Assembly (NCBI RefSeq): GCF_002742625.1
Contig: NZ_PEBF01000001.1
Location: 5,146,001-5,210,000 of the forward strand
Direction: 5' to 3'
DNA from: Caulobacter sp. FWC2
GTDB taxonomy: Bacteria; Pseudomonadota; Alphaproteobacteria; Caulobacterales; Caulobacteraceae
Length of the DNA: 64,000 bases
The translations under genes were made by a program, and so were the position numbers. Shown in pieces: positions 44,202-52,429 of this stretch. Below the pieces are notes generated by a model. The model ran no database searches. It saw only the letters and a list, made by a program, of their open reading frames with translations, and was not told the DNA's origin. Position 1 is the stretch's first letter. Each line of letters opens with the position of its first letter.

Positions 44202-45575
44202 TCAGGCGCTTTCCGCCAGGCCCTCGTCCGAAGCGCCCAGCAGCGCCATCTGCAGGCGCGAGCGGTCGCGGCGGGCCGCTTCCAGAGCGCCTTCGGCCAT
44301 GGCGTTTTCCGAGGTGAGGCGCTCGATCGTGGCCTGCAGCTCGGCGACCTTCTCCTCGTGTTCGCGACGGATCTGGTCCTGGGCTTCCTGCATGCCATCG
44401 AGGCGGGCGCGCAGTTGCTGAGCCCGTTCCTCGGCGCGCTTCATCGCCTTTTCCTGGGCGACGGCGCTCTTGGCCATCTGGTCGGCGCGCTCGATCGCGG
44501 TGGCGCGGGCGGTGTCGACGCCGGCGTGGCGCTGGCGCAGGCCTTCCGAATCCTCTTCCAGCGTGCGGATGCGTTCCAGGGCGCGTTCCAGCGCGACGTT
44601 GAGGTCGCCGGCGCGGCGCTCGACGGCCTTCTGGTGCGCGGAGGACTCGGCGAGGCGGGCCGAGATCTGGGTGTTCATCTCTTCCAGCTTGTCGGCGCGG
44701 CCGGTGGCGGTCTCCAGGCGGGTCTGCAGGGCCGAGATCTCGGCGCGAGCCGCCTCGACCTGGCTTTCCAGGCCGCGGATGGTGCGACCGCTGTCGGTCT
44801 GGTGGGCCGACAGGGCGTTCTCGATCGCCTGCACACGGGCGCGTTCGCCGGCCAGCTGGGCTTCGAGGTCGGTTTCGATGCGCGACAGGCGCGCCACGTC
44901 CAGGCCAGCCTGGTCGACGCGCTTCTTCAAGGTCGCGACTTCATCGCCCAGCAGGGCGTTGTCCTGGTTGGCGCGGGCCAGCGCCGCCTCGGCGTCGCCG
45001 CGACGGGTGTCGATGTCCTGGGCCTGGACGCGCAGGCCTTCGACGTCCTGCACCAGGTGCTCGATGCGGGCGGTCGAGTCGCGCAGGGAGGCGTCGAGGC
45101 TGGAGACCTTCAGATCCGACTGCAGCAGGGCGTTGCGCAGGCGGTCGATTTCGAGGGCGTTGTCTTCCAGCGCCGCGTCCTGGGTCTGGCGGCGGGCGTC
45201 GGATTCGCCAAGGGCGGTTTCGGCGGCGGCCAGGCGGGCGCTGACTTCGCGCTCCTCGGCCTGGATCTGGGCGACCTGGCGCTGGGCGTGCTCGTAGTTG
45301 GCGCGCAGGGCGATCAGTTCGGCGTGCTCGGCGCGGCGTGCGTCGAATTCCTGCGCCACCGGACCGCGAATCTCCGCGATCAGCGGCTCGATGGCCTTCA
45401 GGTGCTCCATCACGCGGCCGATGCTGTCGAGCCCGCCGTGAATGGTCTCGTAGCGCTGGCCGATCGCCTGGGTGGATTCGATCTGGTGCTGTACGGCCTC
45501 GACACGGGCCTCTTCACCCAGAACAGCCGGCTTGGCGTTCTTGTTATCGCGAGGATTCTTCGACAGCAGTCTCAT
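44202..45575 (-). CDS. creS: Crescentin (intermediate-filament-like curvature protein)
   Basis: A 457-aa protein, nearly all heptad-repeat coiled coil from about residue 80 to 440. A basic head starts MRLLSKNPRDNKNAKPAVLG, and the tail ends LQMALLGASDEGLAESA. Segments QHQIESTQAIGQRYETIHG and GLDSIGRVMEHLKAIEPLIAEIRGP match my memory of C. crescentus CreS, as does the exact length of 457. CreS forms a membrane-attached filament along the inner curve of the cell and makes Caulobacter crescent-shaped. The head is the membrane/MreB attachment region. The ATG at 45575 has AGGTGG upstream; a GTG 30 bases earlier is less likely. Confidence 0.95.
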   Translation of the reverse strand: MRLLSKNPRDNKNAKPAVLGEEARVEAVQHQIESTQAIGQRYETIHGGLDSIGRVMEHLKAIEPLIAEIRGPVAQEFDARRAEHAELIALRANYEHAQRQVAQIQAEEREVSARLAAAETALGESDARRQTQDAALEDNALEIDRLRNALLQSDLKVSSLDASLRDSTARIEHLVQDVEGLRVQAQDIDTRRGDAEAALARANQDNALLGDEVATLKKRVDQAGLDVARLSRIETDLEAQLAGERARVQAIENALSAHQTDSGRTIRGLESQVEAARAEISALQTRLETATGRADKLEEMNTQISARLAESSAHQKAVERRAGDLNVALERALERIRTLEEDSEGLRQRHAGVDTARATAIERADQMAKSAVAQEKAMKRAEERAQQLRARLDGMQEAQDQIRREHEEKVAELQATIERLTSENAMAEGALEAARRDRSRLQMALLGASDEGLAESA

Positions 45576-45726
45576 ATCGCCCACCTTCACCCCGTGCGAC
45601 CCCATCGCGACCTGAAAGGCCGCCTTGCGAACGCCGCGAATCTCTTACCCAGAGGTTAACAACCTAGTTTATTGGCAAGGTGAATGTCGAGGGGCGGACA
45701 CCGCGACCTGGCGTCGCGCACGCGCC

Positions 45727-46278
45727 TCAGAAGCCCGAAAACTGGGGACGATCTGGCGTCTCGACCGCCAGCACCCGGCCGACCGCGTTAACCACTGCGG
45801 CGATGCGTAGGGCGGCCTGGATCTGGACGGGCTCCACGCCGCGTTTGCGCAGCTCGGCCTCATGGCTGTCGAGGCAAGCGCCGCAGCCGTTGATCGCCGA
45901 CACCGCCACGCACCAGAGTTCGTACTCGACCGCCGACACGCCGGAAGGGGCCAGTCGGTTCATCCGCAGGTGCGAGGGCAAGGCGCCGTAGTCGGGCGCT
46001 GTCATCAGGTGAACGGCGCGGAAATAGACGTTGGTCATGGCCATCATCGCCGCAGCGGTCTTGGCCGCCGTGAAAGCCTCGGACGAAACGCCCGCCTCAT
46101 GGGCGGCGATGGTGATCGCCTTCAGGGTCTCGGGCTCGCCGACCGCGCAGGCGCTGGCGACGAAGCAACCCCAGCGCGCCTGATCGCTCAGCACGGTCTC
46201 GCCGGCCAGGACGGTCAGGTTGGTTCCCAGGTCCTTGGCGTAGGCGGGCAGTTGGGCGCGCAGGGCGTCGATCGGCAT
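45727..46278 (-). CDS. ahpD: Alkyl hydroperoxidase AhpD-type protein
   Basis: A 183-aa helical carboxymuconolactone-decarboxylase-fold peroxidase. The active-site motif VSAINGCGACLDSHE gives the CxxC (Cys132, Cys135) and His139, with Glu120 upstream, spaced as in AhpD. AhpD reduces the peroxiredoxin AhpC using a dihydrolipoyl group. Here it is divergent from oxyR and shares a 227-bp intergenic region, which makes peroxide control likely. No ahpC is present in the window. Confidence 0.9.
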   Translation of the reverse strand: MPIDALRAQLPAYAKDLGTNLTVLAGETVLSDQARWGCFVASACAVGEPETLKAITIAAHEAGVSSEAFTAAKTAAAMMAMTNVYFRAVHLMTAPDYGALPSHLRMNRLAPSGVSAVEYELWCVAVSAINGCGACLDSHEAELRKRGVEPVQIQAALRIAAVVNAVGRVLAVETPDRPQFSGF

Positions 46279-46433
46279 GAGGCGCTCCGAAGGTCTGGAG
46301 CGGGCTTAGCATCGTGGGAAAGGTTCGTCCCGGTCCGCGCCGCTGGGAGGGGAGGCGCGGGCGGACCGGGTTCAACGGGCTGGGGTCCGGCGTCGGTGGG
46401 GGAGACACGCCGGAACTTCACCGCCGGACTGAG

Positions 46434-46496
46434 ATAGGTTCCGATCGAGCAGATAGCCAATCGATAGTTTTTGGCTTTCCGATAGATGACGCCTAT
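46434..46496. promoter_or_regulatory. Candidate OxyR operator between ahpD and oxyR
   Basis: Four ATAG elements (46434, 46453, 46464, 46482) and a CTAT (46493) lie in 63 bases. The pair 46482-46496 is ATAG-N7-CTAT, the exact spacing of an OxyR half-operator. The pair 46453-46467 is ATAG-N7-ATAG with the same spacing. The site ends 10 bases before the oxyR start, so autoregulation is likely. Confidence 0.65.
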
Positions 46497-46505
46497 ATCA
46501 AGGCC

Positions 46506-47408
46506 ATGCTCCTCCCGACCCTGCGCCAGCTGCAATATCTGAAGCTCCTCTCGGAGCACGGCTCGTTCAGCCGGGCGGCCGAGAGCGCCTATGTCACCCA
46601 GCCCACCCTGTCGGCCGGCATCCAGGAACTGGAGAAGATCCTGGGCGCGCCGGTGGTCGACCGGGCTCGTTCGGGCGTGATCCTGACCGCCGCCGGCCAG
46701 GAGGCGGTGCGACGGGCGGAAGACATTCTCGCGAGAGCCGAGGACCTGGTGCAGGCCGCGCGGGGCGCGGGCCAGCCGCTGGCGGGCCGGTTCCGCCTGG
46801 GCGTGATCCCGACCGTGGCGCCCTACCTGCTGCCGCGCGCCCTGCCCGTCCTGCGCGATAGGTTCCCGAAGCTGAAGCTCTTCCTGCGCGAGGACCTGAC
46901 CCAGCGGCTGATCGCGGCTCTGAAGAGCGGCGCCCTGGACGCGGCCCTGATCGCCCTGCCCTACGACATGTCCGGCCTGGACTGGGCCCATGTCGAGGAT
47001 GACGAGCTCCTGGCCGCCGCCCCGGCCAACCATCCGATGGCGGCCTCGACCCGGGTCGATCCCGACAGCCTGCGGGGCGACGATCTGATCCTGCTGGAAG
47101 ACGGTCACTGCCTGCGCGACCACGCCCTGGCCGCCTGCGGCCTGGAGCCGCCGCGCGGCGTCGGCGACGACGAGACCTTCGCGGCCACCTCGCTGCCGAC
47201 CCTGGTGCAGATGATCGGCTCGGGTCTGGGCGTCTCTTTCCTGCCGGCCATGGCGGTCCACGCCGGCCTGACCGACAAGACCGCCCTGACCATCCGCCCG
47301 CTAGCGACCGAGCATCCCAGCCGCGAGATCGTGGTGGCCTGGCGGGCGGGCTCCAGCCGGGGCGTCGAGGGCCGGCTGCTGGCCGAGACCCTTCAGGAAA
47401 CCGCTTAG
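46506..47408 (+). CDS. oxyR: LysR-type peroxide regulator OxyR
   Basis: A 300-aa LysR-family regulator. The N-terminal winged helix LRQLQYLKLLSEHGSFSRAAESAYVTQPTLSAGIQELEKILGAPV is close to OxyR. The redox pair is Cys202 and Cys211 in LEDGHCLRDHALAAC, with the same spacing as E. coli Cys199/Cys208. Oxidation by peroxide would form a disulfide and activate antioxidant genes. The start is ATG 46506; upstream frame extensions are implausible. It is divergent from ahpD, with ATAG/CTAT elements in between. Confidence 0.93.
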   Translation: MLLPTLRQLQYLKLLSEHGSFSRAAESAYVTQPTLSAGIQELEKILGAPVVDRARSGVILTAAGQEAVRRAEDILARAEDLVQAARGAGQPLAGRFRLGVIPTVAPYLLPRALPVLRDRFPKLKLFLREDLTQRLIAALKSGALDAALIALPYDMSGLDWAHVEDDELLAAAPANHPMAASTRVDPDSLRGDDLILLEDGHCLRDHALAACGLEPPRGVGDDETFAATSLPTLVQMIGSGLGVSFLPAMAVHAGLTDKTALTIRPLATEHPSREIVVAWRAGSSRGVEGRLLAETLQETA

Positions 47409-47450
47409 AGCCTGTCCGGTTTAGATGGAACCATCTAAAGCTGAAGGGCT

Positions 47451-47912
47451 CTAGCGCGGCGCCAGCTTGATGCGCGCGGCCTGCTCGACCTTGTCGAGGC
47501 CCTTCAGCGTGTCGCCGGTGGCCTCGAGCGTCGTGCTGAACAGGCGCAGGTCGTGGGTGTCGATCTTGCGGATCGCCTTTTCGCGCGACCATTCCAGGCC
47601 GATCAGCTGACCCAGGCGGCAGGCCTTGGGCAGCAGGGCCGCCCTTTCGGAAGGGCCCCCCTTGATCAGCAGCTTGCCGACGATCTCGTTCCAGTTCGGC
47701 GAGCCGGGGATGCAGAACGCCAGGTGGTCGCAGGTTCCGGTCCAGAACCGCTGATACCAGCGCGCATGCTCCGACGTGTCGTAGCGTAGAGCCACGCCGC
47801 CGTTCACACCCTGACAGTCGGGACGCACGAACGATTGAGCCTGGGCGACCCCGACTTGAACCGTGGCGGCGATCAGCAGGCCTGTCGCCAGGGCGACGAC
47901 CTTAAACCGCAT
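47451..47912 (-). CDS. Secreted Cys-containing protein at the end of the mla operon
   Basis: A 153-aa protein with signal peptide MRFKVVALATGLLIAATVQVGVAQAQ. The mature part has four cysteines (DCQG, GTCDH, FCIPG, KACRLG), enough for two disulfides, and a helical C-terminal half. I do not recognise the family. Its ATG lies 11 bases inside the 3' end of mlaF, so it is very likely co-translated with the Mla genes. A periplasmic accessory role in lipid transport is an inference from position only. Confidence 0.8.
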   Translation of the reverse strand: MRFKVVALATGLLIAATVQVGVAQAQSFVRPDCQGVNGGVALRYDTSEHARWYQRFWTGTCDHLAFCIPGSPNWNEIVGKLLIKGGPSERAALLPKACRLGQLIGLEWSREKAIRKIDTHDLRLFSTTLEATGDTLKGLDKVEQAARIKLAPR

Positions 47913-48672
47913 GCGAGATCGGACCCTCGGCGCGGCCTTCGACGAACTGGCGAACATACGGATTGTCGGTGGTGGCCAGCTCGGCGGCGGGGCCGCGCCA
48001 GATGATCGTGCCCCCGTGCAGCATGGCGATCTCGTCGCCAATGGTCTGGGCCGAGGCCAGGTCATGGGTGATCGACACGGCGGTCGAGCCCAGGCGACGC
48101 ACCTGATTGGAGATCAGTTCGTTGATCGCCGCCGCAGTGATCGGATCCAGACCGGTGGTCGGCTCGTCGAAGAACAGGATCTCCGGCTGGGCGACGACGG
48201 CGCGGGCCAGGCCGGCGCGCTTCTGCATGCCGCCCGACAGCTCGGACGGGAAACGGTCGGCGACGTCGGGCGCCAGGCGCACCTGTTCCAGGGCGTCGAT
48301 CGCGCGCTCCTTGGCTTCCTTGCGCGGCACGCCGTCGGCGTTGATCAGGCGGAAGGCGACGTTCTCCCAGACGGTCAGGCTGTCGAACAGGGCCGCGCCC
48401 TGGAACAGCACGCCGATGCGGGAGAACAGCTTGCGGCGCGCGCCTTCGGACAGGCCGACGATATTCTTGCCGTCCAGCTCGACCTTGCCGGCGTCCGGCC
48501 GCATCAAGCCGAGCGCCGTCTTGATGGTCACGGACTTGCCCTGGCCAGAGCCGCCGATGATGACCAGCGACCGGCCCGGCGCGACCGACAGGTCGAGACC
48601 GTCCAGGACCGCGCGGCCCTCGAAGCGCTTGCTAACGCCCTTCCAGGCGAGTTTCGGGGTCGCGTCGGTCAT
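47902..48672 (-). CDS. mlaF: Mla-type ABC transporter ATPase (MlaF)
   Basis: A 256-aa ATPase. Walker A is GGSGQGKSVTIKT, the signature LSGGMQKRAGLARA, and Walker B ILFFDEPTTGLDP. SGGMQKR is characteristic of MlaF-type ATPases. It powers phospholipid transport between the membranes, partnering MlaE (adjacent, ATGA overlap) and the MlaD ring. The usual MlaB STAS gene is not seen next to it. Confidence 0.94.
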   Translation of the reverse strand: MTDATPKLAWKGVSKRFEGRAVLDGLDLSVAPGRSLVIIGGSGQGKSVTIKTALGLMRPDAGKVELDGKNIVGLSEGARRKLFSRIGVLFQGAALFDSLTVWENVAFRLINADGVPRKEAKERAIDALEQVRLAPDVADRFPSELSGGMQKRAGLARAVVAQPEILFFDEPTTGLDPITAAAINELISNQVRRLGSTAVSITHDLASAQTIGDEIAMLHGGTIIWRGPAAELATTDNPYVRQFVEGRAEGPISHAV

Positions 48673-49478
48673 GAGGCGTGCGTGAAAAGCGTGGTCAGAA
48701 GGTAGTCGGAGGCGAAGATCAGGATGGCCGAGGAGACCACCGCGTGGGTGGTGGCCCGTCCGACGCCGCGCGCGCCGCCAGAGGCGTTGTAGCCATGGTA
48801 GCAGCCCATCAGCGCGACGATGAAGCCGAACACGGCGGCCTTGATCAGGCCCGAACCGATGTCCCACAGCTGCAGGAAGTCGAGCGTGTTGCGGATATAG
48901 ATTGTCGGGTTGAAATCCAGGATCCGTGTGGCGACCAGCCATCCGCCCGCGATGCCGATGGTGTCGGCCACGGCGGCCAGCAGCGGCATCATCAGCAGGC
49001 CGGCCAGCAAGCGCGGGCCGACCAGATAGCGGAACGGGTCGGTCGACAGGGTGCGCATGGCGTCGATCTGCTCGGTCGCGCGCATGGCCCCGATCTCGGC
49101 GGCGATGGCGGCCGAGACCCGGCCGGCCAGCATCAGCGACGCCAGCACCGGACCCAGCTCCCGGGTGATGCCCAGGGCCACGATCTGCGGCATCACCTGC
49201 TCGGCGTTGAAGCGCCCGCCGCCGGTGAAGATGTTGAGGGCCAGGGCCGCGCCGGTGAAGATGGCGGTCAGGCCCACGACCGGCAGCGAGAAGAAGCCTA
49301 TGGCTACGAACTGACGCCACAGCTGGCCGAAGAACCACGGCGGGGTCAGGGCGGAGACGACGCCGCGTACGGCGAACACGCCGACAGAGCCGACCATGCG
49401 CACGGCGGCCAGGGTCGAGCGGCCCAGCGTCCGGACGGGTTTAGTGGCGACCTTCCGGGCCGCCTCGGTCGCGGTCAC
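48669..49478 (-). CDS. mlaE: Mla-type ABC transporter permease (MlaE)
   Basis: A 269-aa inner-membrane permease of the YrbE/MlaE family. LPVVGLTAIFTGAALAL, VALGITRELGPVLASLMLAGRVSAAIAAEIGAMRATEQIDAM and the C-terminal GCYHGYNASGGARGVGRATTHAVV are the conserved blocks. Five or so membrane helices with a cytoplasmic coupling helix at the EQIDAM region. It overlaps mlaF by ATGA and follows mlaD by one base. Confidence 0.95.
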   Translation of the reverse strand: MTATEAARKVATKPVRTLGRSTLAAVRMVGSVGVFAVRGVVSALTPPWFFGQLWRQFVAIGFFSLPVVGLTAIFTGAALALNIFTGGGRFNAEQVMPQIVALGITRELGPVLASLMLAGRVSAAIAAEIGAMRATEQIDAMRTLSTDPFRYLVGPRLLAGLLMMPLLAAVADTIGIAGGWLVATRILDFNPTIYIRNTLDFLQLWDIGSGLIKAAVFGFIVALMGCYHGYNASGGARGVGRATTHAVVSSAILIFASDYLLTTLFTHAS

Positions 49479-49479
49479 G

Positions 49480-50007
49480 CTAGTAGCTCACGGCCGGCTG
49501 CGACGCGGCCGGGGCCGGGGCGGCCGCCGCACCTGTCGATGGCGCCGCCGCGTCCGAACCGCCTTGCGGACGGATCACCGAGCCGATCAGGCCGAACAGG
49601 TCGACCGCGCCCTGAGTGTTCTCGATCTGGCCGCCCGGCTTGAGGTCGTCCATGGCCGCGCCCGGGGCGATCGACACGTGGGCGCCGCCCAGGATGCCGT
49701 CGCTGGTGATCTTGGCGGTCGAGTCCGACGGCAGCTTGACCGTCGGGTCGATGCTCAGCTTGGCCACGGCCAGGAAGGTCTTCGGCTCCAGGGTGATCTC
49801 GGAAACCGTGCCGACCTTGACGCCGGCCACGCTCACCGCCGCGCCGGGGGCCAGCGATCCGGCCTCACCGAACTTGGCCTTGATCTCATAGTCGCCGCGT
49901 TTCATGTGGACGCCGCCCACACTCAGCGAATAGGTCAGGAACCCCGCCGCCAAGGCGAGGACGACGACGCCCATGGCCGTCTCGGCCCATTGTTCGCGCA
50001 ATGCCAA
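49480..50007 (-). CDS. mlaD: Mla MCE-domain protein (MlaD)
   Basis: A 175-aa protein with one N-terminal membrane helix (about residues 8-28) and an MCE domain (about 35-120: GDYEIKAKFGEAGSLAPGAAVSVAGVKVGTVSEITLEPK). The C-terminal tail is Ala/Pro-rich and disordered. MCE proteins form a hexameric ring that guides lipids through the periplasm. It lies 32 bp after mlaC and one base before mlaE. Confidence 0.95.
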   Translation of the reverse strand: MALREQWAETAMGVVVLALAAGFLTYSLSVGGVHMKRGDYEIKAKFGEAGSLAPGAAVSVAGVKVGTVSEITLEPKTFLAVAKLSIDPTVKLPSDSTAKITSDGILGGAHVSIAPGAAMDDLKPGGQIENTQGAVDLFGLIGSVIRPQGGSDAAAPSTGAAAAPAPAASQPAVSY

Positions 50008-50039
50008 ATCCCCTTACGTCTTGATCTCTGGTTCCGCCG

Positions 50040-50705
50040 CTACTTGCGACGGCCAGAAGGCGCCGAGCCGCCCTTCTGGAGTTGGTTGATCAGCACGTCG
50101 ATGTTGCCGCCGGCGTTGTCGATCGTCGACACGAAGTCCTGCTGCTGGGTGATGGCCAGCCAGATGCCCTTGAACTGGACATCGACGACCTTCCAGGTCT
50201 GACCGCCGCCCAGCACGCGCCAGGAGACCGGCAGGGGCTGGGTGATCTGGCCGCCTGAAATCACGGTCTTCACCGTCACGTCGCCCGGCTTGTTGACCAC
50301 CGAACCGACCACCTTCAGCTGTTCGCCGCGATAGTCGTCGATGCGGCTCTGATAGACGCTCTCCACATAGGTGCGGAACACCGGTGTGAAGCGCGCGCGC
50401 TGCTCGGGCGTGATGGTGCGAGCGTACTTGCCCAGAACGAAATTGGTGATGCGCGGCACGTCGGCCAGCTCGTCCACCGCCTGGTGGAAGACCTGGGTCT
50501 TCTGGGCGTCGCTCATGCCCTTGTTGGCCAGCACGGTGATGACGCGCTGGGCCTTGGTCTGAACGAAGGCCTCGGCGCCGGCGTCGCGGGCGCTGTTCTG
50601 GGCCATGGCCGGGGCGGCGATCGCCGCGGCCCCGAAGAAAGCCAAAAGCGCGACGTTGGCGCCGCGCCGAGTGGAGGTGGTGTTGGTCATGGTCTTACCG
50701 GTCAT
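50040..50705 (-). CDS. mlaC: Mla periplasmic phospholipid-binding protein (MlaC)
   Basis: A 221-aa protein with signal peptide (RRGANVALLAFFGAAAIAAPAMAQ). The body follows the MlaC/Ttg2D fold: DVPRITNFVLGKYARTITPEQRARFTPVFRTYVESVYQSRIDDY, ending VQFKGIWLAITQQQDFVSTIDNAGGNIDVLINQL. It shuttles phospholipids between MlaA and MlaD. The start at 50705 overlaps the mlaA stop (ATGA); ATG 50690 is an alternative that shortens the signal n-region. Confidence 0.93.
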   Translation of the reverse strand: MTGKTMTNTTSTRRGANVALLAFFGAAAIAAPAMAQNSARDAGAEAFVQTKAQRVITVLANKGMSDAQKTQVFHQAVDELADVPRITNFVLGKYARTITPEQRARFTPVFRTYVESVYQSRIDDYRGEQLKVVGSVVNKPGDVTVKTVISGGQITQPLPVSWRVLGGGQTWKVVDVQFKGIWLAITQQQDFVSTIDNAGGNIDVLINQLQKGGSAPSGRRK

Positions 50706-51577
50706 GGTTTGGGCGCGGCCGGTGAAGCGTCCTGGGGCGTACCTTGGGGGGGCGGAGCTTCAGGCGGCGGCGCGTCGAAATCGGGAAGCACCTCGGCCGC
50801 GCCGGTCGCTTCGCGTATGAAGGCCTCGCGATACTGGGTGTAGGCCGAGCGGGTGGTGACATACGGGTCGGCGGCGTCCTTGAGGGCATGGTACGCCGGG
50901 TCCGCCTTCGAGCGCACATCAACGATGGTCACGCCGGTCCGGGCCTTGCCGAAGTCGGTGGAGAAGCCGCCGACATAGATCGAGACGGGGTCGGTGACAA
51001 TGTCCAGGGCGCGGCCGACGCCGTCGCGGACGTTCAGCGGACCCATCAGGGGCACATAGAGATAGGCGCCGGGTTTGGCGCCCCACTTGCCAAAGGTCTG
51101 GCCGAAGTCGGAGTCGCGGCGCGGCAGGTTCATGCTGGAGGCCACGTCGAACAGGCCCAGCACGCCGACGGTCGAATTGACGACGAAGCGGGTGGTCGAG
51201 CGCATGGCTTGCTTGGGCTTGCCCTGCAACACCATGTTCATGACGGTGTTCGGCTCGCCCAGATTATAGACGGCCGCGCTGACGCGGTTGCGCACCACCC
51301 GGGGGGTGACGGCCATGTAGCCGTGGGCGATCGGCGCCAGGATCACATGATCCAGGCCCATGCCGAGCTTGAAGGAACCGCGATTGAAGCCTTCCAGCGG
51401 ATCGTCGGCCGCTTCGACGCCGGCCGTCGTGCCGACCGACTGGCCCTGAACGCCCTGCTGCTGCGCCATGGCTGGCGCGAACATCGCCAGGCTGGCGGCC
51501 ACGGCAAGCCCCGCGGCGGCGAAAGGCCGGCCGTTCGCCGTCTGGCTGAGGCTATTATCCCGGTCGCTCAAGCTCAT
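50702..51577 (-). CDS. mlaA: MlaA (VacJ)-family protein
   Basis: A 291-aa VacJ-family protein, the outer-membrane end of the Mla pathway. DPLEGFNRGSFKLGMGLD, YNLGEPNTVMNMVLQGKPKQAMRSTTRFVVNSTVGVLGLFDVAS and DFGQTFGKWGAKPGAYLYVPLMGPLNVRDGVG are diagnostic. Unlike most MlaA proteins it has no lipobox Cys: the signal region ends AMFAPAMAQQQ, a signal-peptidase I type site. A Pro-rich C-terminal tail follows. The start is uncertain (51577, or 51616 with 13 more residues). It is the first gene of mlaA-C-D-E-F. Confidence 0.93.
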   Translation of the reverse strand: MSLSDRDNSLSQTANGRPFAAAGLAVAASLAMFAPAMAQQQGVQGQSVGTTAGVEAADDPLEGFNRGSFKLGMGLDHVILAPIAHGYMAVTPRVVRNRVSAAVYNLGEPNTVMNMVLQGKPKQAMRSTTRFVVNSTVGVLGLFDVASSMNLPRRDSDFGQTFGKWGAKPGAYLYVPLMGPLNVRDGVGRALDIVTDPVSIYVGGFSTDFGKARTGVTIVDVRSKADPAYHALKDAADPYVTTRSAYTQYREAFIREATGAAEVLPDFDAPPPEAPPPQGTPQDASPAAPKP

Positions 51578-51742
51578 GCTCCTGCTTCTTACACGCGGCA
51601 TGTATTCACGCCGCAATCCGTATCAAGACCGATTACGTTGTATTTCGGTCACGTTCAGCAGGGCTTGCTTCAAATCGCCCTGACTTGAACGGCCCGGCTG
51701 CAAAAGGGCGCCCTGTTGTCGCTCACAATTTTCCGACACAAT

Positions 51743-51811
51743 TAGATATATCGAAAATAGCTCTTGACCCGGTCGCAATCCGATATATCTATCGTTTCGA
51801 TATAACGAAAC
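51743..51811. promoter_or_regulatory. Promoter and symmetrical operator cluster of the PadR gene
   Basis: TAGATATATCG (51743-51753) and its exact reverse complement CGATATATCTA (51781-51791) flank a TTGACC -35 hexamer (51764-51769). The right copy contains the -10 hexamer TATCTA, 16 bases downstream. A third element, GTTTCG-ATATAA-CGAAAC (51794-51811), is a perfect inverted repeat. CGATATA occurs in all three. This is the expected arrangement for a self-repressing PadR-type regulator that starts at 51828. Confidence 0.75.
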
Positions 51812-51827
51812 AGGATCTAAAACACAC

Positions 51828-52418
51828 ATGTTTGGACGACATCATCATCACCGCGGTCACTGGCGCGGTCAGGCCGACGAGCATCACGGCCGTCATCCCT
51901 TCGGATTCCACGGCGGTCACGACGGTCATCATGGGGGCCCGCGTGGCCGCGGCGGTCGCATGGGCCGGTTCTTCGACCACGGCGACCTGCGCTTCGTGGT
52001 CCTCAAGCTGATCGCCGAGAAGCCCAGCCACGGCTACGAGCTGATCAAGGCGATCGAGACCGCCGCCGGCGGGGCCTATACCCCTAGCCCGGGCGTGGTC
52101 TATCCGACCCTGACCCTGCTGGAGGAACTGGGCTACGTCACCGCCAGCGACGCCGGCGGCGGCAAGAAGCTCTATACGATCACGCCCGAGGGCGAGGCGT
52201 TCCTGGTCAGCAACGACGCCCCGGTCCGTTCGTTGTTCCAGCGCATGGCCGAGGCCGCTTCCGCCAGCGCCGCCTTCTCGCCGCAGATCCTGCGGGCCCG
52301 CGAGAACCTGAAGACCGCGCTGCGGCTCAAGCTGCACGGCGGCCAGCTGACGGCCGAGCAGATCGCGGCCATCGCCAAGGCCATGGATGACGCCGCAGCG
52401 GTCATCGAAGCCATCTAG
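51828..52418 (+). CDS. YqjI-like PadR transcriptional repressor with His-rich N-terminus
   Basis: A 196-aa protein. The first 37 residues contain 12 His (HHHH at 5-8, then 11, 19-20, 23, 28, 31, 34-35), a probable metal-binding arm. The PadR winged helix (about 48-125) is FFDHGDLRFVVLKLI, HGYELIKAIE and YTPSPGVVYPTLTLLEELGYV. A helical C-terminal dimerisation segment follows. This layout is that of E. coli YqjI, a nickel- and iron-responsive repressor of a siderophore reductase gene. Strong dyads upstream support autorepression. The DUF2218 gene follows at 12 bp. Confidence 0.9.
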   Translation: MFGRHHHHRGHWRGQADEHHGRHPFGFHGGHDGHHGGPRGRGGRMGRFFDHGDLRFVVLKLIAEKPSHGYELIKAIETAAGGAYTPSPGVVYPTLTLLEELGYVTASDAGGGKKLYTITPEGEAFLVSNDAPVRSLFQRMAEAASASAAFSPQILRARENLKTALRLKLHGGQLTAEQIAAIAKAMDDAAAVIEAI

Positions 52419-52429
52419 GGAGGGCGGCC

